Shown: positions 25,868-35,006 of the stretch, piece by piece
Position numbering within the stretch: the stretch's first letter is position 1
Layout: each line of letters begins with the position of its first letter
Source: Lachnospiraceae bacterium
Lineage (GTDB): Bacteria > Bacillota > Clostridia > Lachnospirales > Lachnospiraceae
Length of the DNA stretch: 64,000 nt
Reading direction: 5' to 3'
NCBI GenBank assembly: GCA_015057505.1
Contig: SVEG01000001.1
Span: 1 to 64,000, forward strand
The notes under the pieces: generated by a model
The model's database searches: none
Seen by the model: only the letters and a program-made list of their open reading frames with translations
What the model was told of the DNA's origin: nothing
Made by a program: the position numbers and the translations under genes

Positions 25868-27181
25868 ATGAGTATTTTAATAGCATTTATAGTTTTTGGG
25901 GTTTTGGTTTTTATTCATGAACTCGGACATATGCTTCTTGCAAAGAAGAACGGTGTCGGCGTTACCGAATTTTCAATCGGTATGGGACCGCGAATTTTTT
26001 CTTATGACAAGGGCGGAACAAAGTATTCGCTTAAGCTTATTCCATTCGGCGGTTCATGTATGATGGTTGGAGAGATGGACGAGAGTGATGCAGAGGATGC
26101 ATTTCATAATCGTTCCGTGTGGGCGCGTATTTCTGTTGTTGTGGCAGGACCGGTATTTAATATAGTGCTCGCTTTTTTGCTCTCAATTATAATAATCGGT
26201 GTTGTAGGTTATGATCCGGCGATTGTAACATCGGTGGATGAGAATTCTGCTGCATATACCGCCGGTTTAAGACGCGGTGACAAAATTGTAGAGTATAACG
26301 GTGTTAATGTAACATTTGGTCGAGAGGTTTATCTTGAGGAATATATTAATCCTGTTATTGACGCGACGCCTCTTGAGATTACTTATGAACGTGACGGAAA
26401 AGAATATGAGATTACAATAGTGCCCGATTACCACGAGCCATATTATATCGGAATCAATTATACTCCGACAGGCGAATATGCCGAGATTCTCGGTCTTGTT
26501 GAAGGCGGAGCAATGCAGGCGGCAGGAGTCAAGGTCGGAGATAAGATTGTTGCATTTAACGGCATAGAGTTTGAGTCGGGAGAAGCACTTGGAGAATATC
26601 TTGCCGTAACCGATATGACGGAAGAACCCGTAACAGTTGTTCTCGACCGTGCCGGAGAGCGATATACCGTAACAGTAACACCTAAGAAGTCACCGTATTA
26701 TTCTTCGGGATTTACTTATAATATGTACCGTGTTGATGCGGAATCGCCGATTAAGACACTGAAATACAGTGTATTGGAATTGAAATATCAGATAAGCTCT
26801 GTATACAAGAGCCTTTTGATGCTTTTTAAAGGACAGCTCGGAATGAATGATTTGTCCGGGCCGGTTGGAATCGTGGATATGGTTGGAACAGTTGTTGAGG
26901 AAAGCCAGAATGATGATGCGGACACATGGACCAATGTTAAAAATGTACTTCTCAATGTTATGAATCTGACGGTTATACTTAGTGTAAGTCTTGGAGTTAT
27001 GAATCTTCTTCCGCTTCCCGCACTTGATGGAGGAAGACTTGTATTCCTTGTAATTGAGGCAGTGCGTGGTAAGCCGATTTCCCGTGAAAAAGAGGGGATT
27101 GTACATTTTATCGGCTTTGCACTTTTGATGATATTGATGGTATTTGTATTATTTAATGACGTAAGGAAAATATTTTTTTAG
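25868..27181 (+). CDS. rseP: Site-2 intramembrane zinc metalloprotease (RseP/RasP)
   Basis: 437 residues. The HEXXH motif HELGH lies in the first helix, followed by conserved FSIGMGPR, the C-terminal NLLPLPALDGGRL (second metal-ligand motif) and about four membrane helices. Two PDZ-like segments lie between (about 120-195 and 205-285, with GLRRGDKIVEYNG and GVKVGDKIVAFNG). The usual Firmicutes RasP has one, so this is the Gammaproteobacteria-like arrangement or an independent duplication. It cleaves anti-sigma factors and signal-peptide remnants in known systems; the target here is unknown. Confidence 0.94.
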   Translation: MSILIAFIVFGVLVFIHELGHMLLAKKNGVGVTEFSIGMGPRIFSYDKGGTKYSLKLIPFGGSCMMVGEMDESDAEDAFHNRSVWARISVVVAGPVFNIVLAFLLSIIIIGVVGYDPAIVTSVDENSAAYTAGLRRGDKIVEYNGVNVTFGREVYLEEYINPVIDATPLEITYERDGKEYEITIVPDYHEPYYIGINYTPTGEYAEILGLVEGGAMQAAGVKVGDKIVAFNGIEFESGEALGEYLAVTDMTEEPVTVVLDRAGERYTVTVTPKKSPYYSSGFTYNMYRVDAESPIKTLKYSVLELKYQISSVYKSLLMLFKGQLGMNDLSGPVGIVDMVGTVVEESQNDDADTWTNVKNVLLNVMNLTVILSVSLGVMNLLPLPALDGGRLVFLVIEAVRGKPISREKEGIVHFIGFALLMILMVFVLFNDVRKIFF

Positions 27182-27197
27182 GAATTAGGTGACAGGG

Positions 27198-28253
27198 ATG
27201 CATCGTGAACATACAAAAGCAGTTAGAATAGGAGATAGGATAATCGGCGGAGGGAATCCCGTACTTATCCAGTCTATGACCAATACAAAGACAGAGGATG
27301 TTAAAGCAACAGTAGCTCAGATTAAAGAGCTTGAAAGTGTCGGATGTGAGATTATAAGGTGTGCTGTGCCGACCATGGAGGCGGCTAAAGCTATCGCTGA
27401 TATTAAGAAAGAGATATCAATTCCCCTTGTTGCCGACATTCATTTTGATTATAAGCTTGCTATTGCGGCAATCGAAAACGGTGCAGACAAGATACGAATT
27501 AATCCGGGTAATATAGGTTCTGCTGAGCGTGTTAAGGCTGTTGTGGATGTGGCAAAGGCACATGGAGTACCGATAAGGGTCGGTGTTAACAGCGGTTCGC
27601 TCGAGAAAGAGCTTGTTAAAAAATATAATGGTGTTACAGCAGAGGGAATTGTGGAGAGTGCACTTGACAAGGTTAAAATAATTGAGGATATGGGTTATGA
27701 TAATCTTGTAATCAGCATCAAGTCCTCGGATGTAATGATGTGTGCGAGAGCACATGAATTGATTGCAAAGAAGACAAATTACCCGATTCATGTAGGTATT
27801 ACCGAGGCAGGAACGATTTATTCGGGTAATATTAAGTCGGCACTTGGGCTCGGAATGATTCTTGGAGCTGGTATCGGTGATACAATCCGCGTATCGCTTA
27901 CGGGAAATCCCAAGGAAGAGGTTAAATCGGCGAAGCTTATTTTGCGTACACTTGGTCTCAGAAAGGGCGGTATAGAGGTTGTTTCATGTCCGACCTGCGG
28001 ACGTACACAGATTGATCTTATCGGACTTGCCGAGAAGGTAACAGATATGGTTGAGGGATTTGATTTGCCGATTAAGGTGGCCGTTATGGGTTGTGCAGTT
28101 AACGGACCGGGAGAAGCGAGAGAGGCTGATATCGGAATTGCAGGCGGAATAGGAGAAGGACTGCTTATCCGCAAGGGTGAGATTGTGAAGAAGCTTCCCG
28201 AAGGAGAACTTATTGAAGCTTTGAGACAGGAACTGTTACATTGGGAGAAGTGA
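27198..28253 (+). CDS. ispG: (E)-4-hydroxy-3-methylbut-2-enyl diphosphate synthase (flavodoxin/ferredoxin)
   Basis: Iron-sulfur enzyme of the MEP pathway. 351 residues, the short bacterial form. PVLIQSMTNTKT opens the TIM barrel, and the C-terminal domain has cysteines CPTCGRT and MGCAVNGPGEA for the 4Fe-4S cluster. Start taken as ATG 27198 with AGGTGA upstream; a GTG at 27189 is possible. Only 5 nt separate it from polC. Confidence 0.96.
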   Translation: MHREHTKAVRIGDRIIGGGNPVLIQSMTNTKTEDVKATVAQIKELESVGCEIIRCAVPTMEAAKAIADIKKEISIPLVADIHFDYKLAIAAIENGADKIRINPGNIGSAERVKAVVDVAKAHGVPIRVGVNSGSLEKELVKKYNGVTAEGIVESALDKVKIIEDMGYDNLVISIKSSDVMMCARAHELIAKKTNYPIHVGITEAGTIYSGNIKSALGLGMILGAGIGDTIRVSLTGNPKEEVKSAKLILRTLGLRKGGIEVVSCPTCGRTQIDLIGLAEKVTDMVEGFDLPIKVAVMGCAVNGPGEAREADIGIAGGIGEGLLIRKGEIVKKLPEGELIEALRQELLHWEK

Positions 28254-28258
28254 TTTAG

Positions 28259-31200
28259 ATGAACAAACTCTTTTTTGAAGTATTACCTTCACTTAAGACG
28301 GCTAAGAATTTAAGAGAGTTTTTTGAAGATGTTGAGATACAGCGTATTGCTACCGTAAAGGGTAGCAATGCGCTTAGAATTTATATAGAAAGTAAAAGAC
28401 TCATTAAAAAAGAGTACATATACAAAATGGAGCAATGTATCGGAGAGCAGATACTTGGAATGCGTGATGCCGATGTAAGAATTATTGAACATTACATCCT
28501 TTCTGAGCAGTATACTTCGAAAAATATGATGGATATATACAAGGATAGTATTTTACTTGAACTCAGCAGAAACAGTATGATGGAGTATAATCTTTTCAGA
28601 AAAGCTGAACTAAATTTTGTTACCGACAGTATTCTTGAAATAAAACTTGAGGACGGTGTTGTCGCAAGAAACAGGGGCAAAGAGCTTAAAGAAATTATCG
28701 AGAATATCTTTAAGGTGCGTTGTGGAATTAATCTCGAGGTCAGGATAGAATATGTGCAACCTAAGCCTAAGAAGCGTAATTCTGAGGACGAGAAATCTTA
28801 TGCAGAAAGACTTGCAGAGGCTATAAGCGGAAAATCTGAATCAGAGAGTTCAGCGGATGTAGTTGCTTCGGCAAACGGTGAGGCAGGAGTAGAAAATCCG
28901 GAAAAAGAAATATCAGAATCGGCAAAAGCTACAGAGTCAACAGTCGCTGTTGCATCTGCGTCAAAAACAAAAAAGACTGAAAAGCCGTCAGGTAATTCCA
29001 ACGGAAAAGCACTTGATAAAGGCGAAAAAGGTCAGTGGAAGGGCAAGACAGGCAGCTTCCTTAAAAAGGCTGATGACCCTGACATTTTCTACGGAAGAAG
29101 TGTTGATGAAGAAGTAATGCCGCTTGTCGAACTTAATATGCCGATGGGTGAGGTTACCGTGAGAGGTCAGGTTATTTCACTTGATACGAGAGAAATCAGG
29201 AATGAGAAGACAATCGTAATGTTTTCGATTACCGACTATACAGATTCTATCAAGGTTAAGATGTTTATGAGAACCGACATGGTTGAGGATCTATTCTTGG
29301 AGCTTAAGGTCGGTGCTTTTATCAAACTTAAGGGTATTTCCAATATAGATAATTTCGATTCGGAGCTTGTTATTTCTTCGATTGTCGGAATTAAGAAGAT
29401 TGCGGATTTCAGAGCAAAGAGAATGGACAATGCTCCTGTTAAACGAGTTGAGCTTCACTGCCATACCAAGATGAGCGATATGGACGGTGTGTCCGATGTT
29501 AAGGACATTATTAAATGCGCGATGGCATGGGGACACAAGTCGATTGCAATTACGGACCACGGTGTGGTACAGGCATTTACCGAGGCAAACCACGCTGTTG
29601 AGAAAACTGATTTTAAGGTTATTTACGGTACGGAAGGTTACCTTGTAGACGATTCAAAGAGTGTTGTGGTTGATTCTAAAGGACAATCAATAGACGATAC
29701 ATATGTTGTTTTTGATATAGAGACAACGGGCTTTCACGCCGCAAGCGACAGCATTATCGAAATAGGTGCGGTCAAAGTAGTTGAAGGAAAAATTGTCGAT
29801 AAGTTCAGTAGTTTCGTTAATCCGAAGCGACCGGTGCCTTTTGAGATAGAGAAGCTTACAGGTATAACTGATGCCATGCTTATTGATGAGCGTGTAATTG
29901 AAGAAGTACTTCCGGAGTTCCTTGAATTCTGCGAGGGCGCTATAATGGTTGCGCATAACGCGGACTTTGACATGGGCTTTATTAAGGAGAATGCGAAGAG
30001 ACAGGGCGTGGATTGGAATCCGACCTATGTTGATACGGTCGGACTTGCAAGAACGCTTCTTCCGGCTCTGAGCAGATATAAGCTTGATACAGTTGCAAAA
30101 GCGCTTAAGGTGTCTTTGGAGAATCATCACCGTGCAGTGGATGATGCGGGAGCAACTGCGGAGATTTTTGAGAAATTTATTGTTATGCTTAAGGAGCAGA
30201 ACGCTTTTGATCTTGATGCAGTTAATGAGCTTTGCAAGACCTCGGATGAGACGATAAAGAAGCTTAAGAGCCGTCATGTTATCATTCTTGCCAAGAATGA
30301 TATCGGAAGAATTAATCTGTACAGACTGGTTTCGTGGTCACATCTTAAGTATTTCTCAAGGCAACCGCGAATTCCTAAGAGTCTGCTTAATGAGTATAGG
30401 GAAGGTCTTATTATAGGTTCTGCATGTGAAGCGGGAGAACTTTATCAGGCTATCCTTAATAAGGCACCTGAGGATGAGATTATAGAGCTTGTAAAGTTTT
30501 ATGATTATCTAGAGATTCAGCCGCTCGGTAACAATGAGTTTATGCTTAGGGATCCGTCCTATGGTATGGAATCGAAGCAGGATCTTATTAATATTAATAA
30601 ATATATTGTGGAACTTGGTGAGAAATACAACAAGCCTGTTGTTGCAACCTGTGACGTACACTTTTTAAATCCTGAGGATGAAGTGTACAGACGTATCATA
30701 ATGGCGAGTAAAGGCTTCGATGATGCTGATATGCAGGCACCGCTTTATCTTCGAACCACAGAGGAGATGCTTGAGGAATTTTCGTATCTCGGTGAAGAAA
30801 AGGCAGAAGAAGTTGTAATAACCAATACCAATAAAGTTGCAGATATGTGCGAGCGTATTGCACCGGTAAGACCGGACAAGTGTCCGCCTGTAATTGAGAA
30901 TTCGGACGTGACCTTAAGAGAAATATGCTACGATAAGGCACACTCAATATATGGAGAGGATTTGCCGCCGGTCGTTGTAGAGCGACTGGAGAGAGAGCTT
31001 AACTCAATTATTTCCAACGGCTTTGCCGTAATGTACATTATTGCGCAGAAGCTTGTATGGAAGTCGAATGAGGACGGATATCTCGTAGGCTCACGAGGAA
31101 GTGTTGGTTCTTCGTTTGTTGCGACGATGGCAGGTATTACAGAGGTTAATCCTCTTAGTCCGCATTATTATTGCAGTGAATGTCACTATTCGGATTTTGA

Positions 31201-32776
31201 TTCGGATGACGTTAAGGCATACGTGGGTGGTGCAGGTTGTGATATGCCTGATAAGGACTGCCCGGTGTGCGGCGCGAAGCTTAAAAAGGAAGGCTTTGAT
31301 ATTCCGTTCGAGACCTTCCTTGGATTTAAAGGTAACAAGGAGCCGGATATCGACCTTAACTTCTCGGGTGATTATCAGAGTAAGGCTCATGAATATACGG
31401 AGGTTATTTTTGGAAAGGGACAGACCTTCCGAGCAGGTACAATCGGTACACTTGCCGATAAGACGGCTTTCGGTATGGTTAAAAAATATTACGAGGAGCA
31501 TAACGAGAGTAAGCGTAACTGCGAAATCGAGCGACTTTTACAGGGTTGCGTAGGTGTCAGAAGAACCACGGGACAGCATCCCGGTGGTATTATCGTTTTG
31601 CCGCACGGTGAGGAGATTTATTCTTTTACACCGGTACAGCATCCGGCCAATGATATGACGACGAAGACGATAACGACACATTTCGATTATCATTCAATCG
31701 ATCATAACCTGCTTAAACTTGATATTCTCGGCCATGATGATCCTACGATGATTCGTATGCTTGAGGATTTGACGGGAATTGATGCCAAGACGATACCGCT
31801 TGACAGCAAGGAAGTTATGTCGCTTTTCATGAATACGGAAGCTTTGGGAGTTACGCCGGAACAGCTTGGCGGTTGTAAGCTCGGTGCTCTCGGAATTCCT
31901 GAGTTTGGTACTGATTTTGCCATGCAGATGGTTATCGATGCCAAGCCTACGTGCTTTGCCGATCTCGTACGTATTTCCGGGCTTTCGCATGGTACAGACG
32001 TGTGGCTCGGTAATGCCCAGACGCTTATCCAGGAAGGCAAAGCTACGATTTCAACAGCTATCTGTACACGTGATGATATCATGACATACCTGATTAACAT
32101 GGGTGTTGAAAAAGAGCTTTCATTTACTATAATGGAGAGTGTTCGTAAGGGTAAAGGCCTTAAGCCGGACATGGAAGAGGCTATGATAGCCGCAAATGTA
32201 CCGGATTGGTATATTTGGTCTTGTAAAAAGATTAAGTACATGTTCCCTAAGGCACATGCCGCAGCTTATGTTATGATGGCGTGGCGAATTGCATACTGCA
32301 AGATTCATTATCCGCTTGCGTATTATTCGGCGTTTTTCTCAATAAGAGCTTCGGGCTTTGATTATGAGCTTATGTGCCGTGGCAAAGAGATTCTTGAATA
32401 TAATATCAAGGACTACCGCGCAAGACAGGATTCTCTTACCAACAAAGAGCAGGACAGCTTAAGGGATATGCGTATTTGTCAGGAAATGTATGCACGAGGC
32501 TTCGAATTTATGCCGATTGATATTTACCGAGCAAAAGCCAACGAATTCCAGATAATAGACGGCAAGATAATGCCGCCGTTTAATTCGATAGACGGTATGG
32601 GCGCGTCTGCTGCAGAAGCTTTTGTAGAGGCTGCCGCACAGGGTAAGTTTCTCTCACTTGAGGATATGCGTACACGTTCTAAGGCACCGCAGAAAGTTAT
32701 CGATAAGCTTGTGGAGTGGGGCGTTGTGTCAGGACTTCCTGCGACGAACCAGTTGTCGTTGTTTGATTTCTGTTAA
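28259..32776 (+). CDS. polC: DNA polymerase III PolC-type alpha subunit
   Basis: Main replicative polymerase of Firmicutes, 1505 residues, somewhat longer than the usual ~1440. An N-terminal domain (1-165) is followed by a low-complexity Ser/Glu/Ala/Lys linker (about 175-260), OB-fold (about 295-380), a PHP domain split by the DnaQ-like exonuclease (VFDIETTGF, AHNADFDMGF, HRAVDDAGAT), then the C-family polymerase core. The core has a four-Cys zinc segment (CSECHYS and CPVCGAK) and catalytic aspartates in NKEPDIDLNFSG. The C-terminus ends in a beta-clamp-type motif NQLSLFDFC. The long linker accounts for most of the extra length. Confidence 0.97.
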   Translation: MNKLFFEVLPSLKTAKNLREFFEDVEIQRIATVKGSNALRIYIESKRLIKKEYIYKMEQCIGEQILGMRDADVRIIEHYILSEQYTSKNMMDIYKDSILLELSRNSMMEYNLFRKAELNFVTDSILEIKLEDGVVARNRGKELKEIIENIFKVRCGINLEVRIEYVQPKPKKRNSEDEKSYAERLAEAISGKSESESSADVVASANGEAGVENPEKEISESAKATESTVAVASASKTKKTEKPSGNSNGKALDKGEKGQWKGKTGSFLKKADDPDIFYGRSVDEEVMPLVELNMPMGEVTVRGQVISLDTREIRNEKTIVMFSITDYTDSIKVKMFMRTDMVEDLFLELKVGAFIKLKGISNIDNFDSELVISSIVGIKKIADFRAKRMDNAPVKRVELHCHTKMSDMDGVSDVKDIIKCAMAWGHKSIAITDHGVVQAFTEANHAVEKTDFKVIYGTEGYLVDDSKSVVVDSKGQSIDDTYVVFDIETTGFHAASDSIIEIGAVKVVEGKIVDKFSSFVNPKRPVPFEIEKLTGITDAMLIDERVIEEVLPEFLEFCEGAIMVAHNADFDMGFIKENAKRQGVDWNPTYVDTVGLARTLLPALSRYKLDTVAKALKVSLENHHRAVDDAGATAEIFEKFIVMLKEQNAFDLDAVNELCKTSDETIKKLKSRHVIILAKNDIGRINLYRLVSWSHLKYFSRQPRIPKSLLNEYREGLIIGSACEAGELYQAILNKAPEDEIIELVKFYDYLEIQPLGNNEFMLRDPSYGMESKQDLININKYIVELGEKYNKPVVATCDVHFLNPEDEVYRRIIMASKGFDDADMQAPLYLRTTEEMLEEFSYLGEEKAEEVVITNTNKVADMCERIAPVRPDKCPPVIENSDVTLREICYDKAHSIYGEDLPPVVVERLERELNSIISNGFAVMYIIAQKLVWKSNEDGYLVGSRGSVGSSFVATMAGITEVNPLSPHYYCSECHYSDFDSDDVKAYVGGAGCDMPDKDCPVCGAKLKKEGFDIPFETFLGFKGNKEPDIDLNFSGDYQSKAHEYTEVIFGKGQTFRAGTIGTLADKTAFGMVKKYYEEHNESKRNCEIERLLQGCVGVRRTTGQHPGGIIVLPHGEEIYSFTPVQHPANDMTTKTITTHFDYHSIDHNLLKLDILGHDDPTMIRMLEDLTGIDAKTIPLDSKEVMSLFMNTEALGVTPEQLGGCKLGALGIPEFGTDFAMQMVIDAKPTCFADLVRISGLSHGTDVWLGNAQTLIQEGKATISTAICTRDDIMTYLINMGVEKELSFTIMESVRKGKGLKPDMEEAMIAANVPDWYIWSCKKIKYMFPKAHAAAYVMMAWRIAYCKIHYPLAYYSAFFSIRASGFDYELMCRGKEILEYNIKDYRARQDSLTNKEQDSLRDMRICQEMYARGFEFMPIDIYRAKANEFQIIDGKIMPPFNSIDGMGASAAEAFVEAAAQGKFLSLEDMRTRSKAPQKVIDKLVEWGVVSGLPATNQLSLFDFC

Positions 32777-32785
32777 CACTAACTG

Positions 32786-32814
32786 TTGACATTTTGCCAT
32801 GTTCATGGTATCTT
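32786..32814 (+). promoter_or_regulatory. Promoter of the lysine-riboswitch / dapAB transcript
   Basis: TTGACA at 32786, 17 bases, TATCTT at 32809, with TG one base upstream of the -10. Only nine bases after the polC stop. Predicted start near 32821, just ahead of the riboswitch. Confidence 0.75.
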
Positions 32815-32830
32815 TGATACTAAGTTGAAA

Positions 32831-33001
32831 TATTCGTTAGAGGTTGCGTTTTTCATCAGTAGCTTACAGGATATCACGGGATAGATGATTGTAAGTGAAA
32901 GGGAACGACGCCGAAAGGGAAAAAGGCCCGGACTTTTTCTGCTTGGGGATATGGTTAAGAGCCATATAACTGTCATCAGCAATGATGTTGTGCTACGGAT
33001 T
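32831..33001 (+). ncRNA. Lysine riboswitch (L-box) aptamer
   Basis: The conserved L-box core elements appear in order: TTAGAGGTTGCG, CATCAGTAG, GTGAAAGGGAACGACGCCGAAAG, CTGCTTGGGGATAT, and CTGTCATCAGCAATG. P1 can form between ATTCGTTAG near 32832 and CTACGGAT at 32993 (one bulged T). It lies in the leader of dapA, the first committed gene of lysine/diaminopimelate synthesis, as expected. The 423-nt stretch 32777-33199 consists of this element plus its promoter and terminators. Confidence 0.9.
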
Positions 33002-33028
33002 AAGGCGTACATATTTTTGTATATTTAA

Positions 33029-33055
33029 GGCCGTCCGTAGTGGCGGCCTAGTTTT
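33029..33055 (+). terminator. Riboswitch-controlled terminator
   Basis: GGCCGTC / GGCGGCC stem with a six-base loop (33029-33048), then TAGTTTTA. The loop-proximal TCCGTAG (33034-33040) is exactly complementary to CTACGGA (32993-32999), the 3' arm of riboswitch P1. The two states are therefore mutually exclusive: lysine bound, P1 forms and the terminator folds; no lysine, the alternative pairing prevents it. Confidence 0.78.
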
Positions 33056-33063
33056 ACGTTAGG

Positions 33064-33108
33064 GGAAACTTCGTTTCCAAAAAAGTTTGCCTTGCAAACT
33101 CTTTTTAC
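33064..33108 (+). terminator. Second hairpin pair downstream of the riboswitch terminator
   Basis: GGAAAC-TTC-GTTTCC is followed by AGTTTGC-CTT-GCAAACT and CTTTTTAC. The second stem plus T-run is a plausible further terminator. The flanks share a TTTTACGTTA motif. Downstream to 33199 only a ribosome site (AAGGAGG) for dapA is clear. Confidence 0.5.
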
Positions 33109-33199
33109 GTTATAGGAAATAAAGTTTCTGCGGAATGCCACACAGAATTTTTCGACGAATACAATAATATATACAGGAAAAACACAAGGAGGATTTATC

Positions 33200-34090
33200 A
33201 TGGCAGTATTTAAGGGAGCAGCGGTTGCGCTTGTAACACCGCTTACAAAGAACAATGAGGTAGATTACGACAAATTAGGTGAACTTATAGAGTTCCAGAT
33301 TGCTAATGGCACAGACAGTATTGTAGCTTGCGGTACAACAGGTGAGGCATCAACTCTTACACATGAGGAGCATCTTGATGTTATCAGATATACGGTTGAG
33401 AAGGTAGCCGGAAGAGTACCTGTAATTGCAGGCACAGGTTCTAACTGTACAGAGACAGCTATTTATCTTTCAACAGAGGCTGAGAAGGCCGGAGCAGATG
33501 CACTTCTTCTTGTAACACCTTACTATAACAAGGCTACACAGAAGGGCCTTATCGAGCATTTTGCAAGAACGGCAGAAGCTGTAAAGATTCCGGTTATTTT
33601 ATATAACGTACCGTCACGTACAGGTTGCAATCTTCTTCCTGCAACGGTTATGGCTATTGCAGAGAGAGCAAAGAATGTAGTTGCAATCAAAGAAGCAAGC
33701 GGCAATATTTCACAGATTGCCGAACTTGCTGCAATTGCTGACGGGAAGATGGATATTTACTCAGGTAATGACGACCAGATTGTGCCGATTCTTTCACTTG
33801 GCGGTATCGGTGTTATTTCTGTATTGTCAAATGTTGCACCGAAGGAGACACATGACATTGTAATGTCTTTCCTTGACGGTGATGTTAAGAAGAGCTGTGA
33901 GATGCAGCTTAAGGCGCTTGACCTTGTAAATGCACTTTTCTGCGAGGTTAATCCTATTCCGGTTAAGACTGCACTTAACCTTATGGGAATGGAGGTTGGA
34001 CCGCTTCGTCTTCCGCTTACTCCTATGGAGCCGCAGAATGAGGCAAGATTAAAGAAAGCAATGGCAGACTATGGTATTAAACTCGCTTAA
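33200..34090 (+). CDS. dapA: 4-hydroxy-tetrahydrodipicolinate synthase
   Basis: Condenses pyruvate and aspartate semialdehyde in the diaminopimelate/lysine pathway. 296 residues, TIM barrel. GTTGEASTLTHEEH is the substrate signature, Tyr in LYNVPSRTG and the Schiff-base Lys in VVAIKEASGNI complete the active site. Controlled by the upstream lysine riboswitch. AAGGAGG lies eight bases before the ATG. dapB follows 44 nt later, separated by a hairpin. Confidence 0.97.
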   Translation: MAVFKGAAVALVTPLTKNNEVDYDKLGELIEFQIANGTDSIVACGTTGEASTLTHEEHLDVIRYTVEKVAGRVPVIAGTGSNCTETAIYLSTEAEKAGADALLLVTPYYNKATQKGLIEHFARTAEAVKIPVILYNVPSRTGCNLLPATVMAIAERAKNVVAIKEASGNISQIAELAAIADGKMDIYSGNDDQIVPILSLGGIGVISVLSNVAPKETHDIVMSFLDGDVKKSCEMQLKALDLVNALFCEVNPIPVKTALNLMGMEVGPLRLPLTPMEPQNEARLKKAMADYGIKLA

Positions 34091-34101
34091 GGCGAGTTTT
34101 T
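34080..34101 (+). terminator. Hairpin between dapA and dapB
   Basis: AACTCGC at 34080 pairs with GCGAGTT ending at 34098, followed by TTT and a G. The dapA stop codon lies in the loop. The T-run is short, so it may attenuate and protect the dapA message 3' end, with partial read-through to dapB. Confidence 0.65.
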
Positions 34102-34134
34102 GCCACATTTAGATATTTTTTGGAGGTAGTTTTT

Positions 34135-34896
34135 ATGACGAGAATTATTATGCGCGGTTGTAACGGCAAAATGGGACAGGTTATCACTAATCTTGTAAAA
34201 GACGACGCGGATGCTGTTATTGTTGCGGGAATTGATTTGAATACAAGTATTGAAAATGATTATCCGGTATTTACAAGTCTTGATGAGTGTGATGTGGATG
34301 CGGATGTTGTAATTGATTTTACATCGACAAAGCTTCTTACAGAGATGCTTGACTGGTCTGTAAAGAAGCAGGTTCCGGTAGTTCTTTGTACAACCGGTTA
34401 TTCACCCGAGCAGCTTGCAGAGATTGATGAGGCATCAAAGAAGGTAGCACTTCTTCGTTCAGCCAATATGTCACTCGGAATCAATCTGATTATGAAGCTT
34501 GTACAGGCAGCGACCAATGTACTTGCACAGGCAGGCTACGATATCGAGATTGTTGAAAGACATCATAACCAGAAACTTGACGCACCTAGCGGAACGGCTC
34601 TTGCGATTGCTGATGCCATCAATGAAGTGCTTAACAATGAATATGCTTATAAGTATGACAGAAGCACCGAGAGAGCAAAGCGTGAAAAGAAGGAAATTGG
34701 TCTTTCTGCGGTAAGAGGCGGAACAATTGTCGGAGAGCATGAGATTATTTTTGCGGGAACAGATGAAGTAATAGAGATTAAACATACTGCATATTCCAAG
34801 GCTATTTTCGGAAAGGGAGCGGTTGAAGCTGCCAAATTCCTTAAAGGACAGGCACCGGGACTTTATAATATGAGTCAGGCTATCAAAGAAATATAA
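34135..34896 (+). CDS. dapB: 4-hydroxy-tetrahydrodipicolinate reductase
   Basis: Next step after dapA in the diaminopimelate/lysine pathway. 253 residues. The Rossmann start RIIMRGCNGKMGQVI binds NAD(P)H. VVIDFTSTKLL, CTTGYSPEQ, and the catalytic ERHHNQKLDAPSGTAL are intact. Start at ATG 34135 with TGGAGGT upstream; a non-ATG codon at 34120 would lie before the ribosome site. Confidence 0.97.
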   Translation: MTRIIMRGCNGKMGQVITNLVKDDADAVIVAGIDLNTSIENDYPVFTSLDECDVDADVVIDFTSTKLLTEMLDWSVKKQVPVVLCTTGYSPEQLAEIDEASKKVALLRSANMSLGINLIMKLVQAATNVLAQAGYDIEIVERHHNQKLDAPSGTALAIADAINEVLNNEYAYKYDRSTERAKREKKEIGLSAVRGGTIVGEHEIIFAGTDEVIEIKHTAYSKAIFGKGAVEAAKFLKGQAPGLYNMSQAIKEI

Positions 34897-35006
34897 AAAG
34901 ATATATTTGTGTTAAGATTTCAAAGAAAAAACACATTTAAGTAGTATATTTTATAATTATGAAAAAATAAAGTTTGTTTTATGTACGTTCAAAGGAGGAA
35001 GAGGAC

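Noticed and set aside
29687-30277. Long reverse-strand open frame inside polC
   Set aside because: Antisense shadow of a well-conserved coding region; no ribosome site and no recognisable protein.
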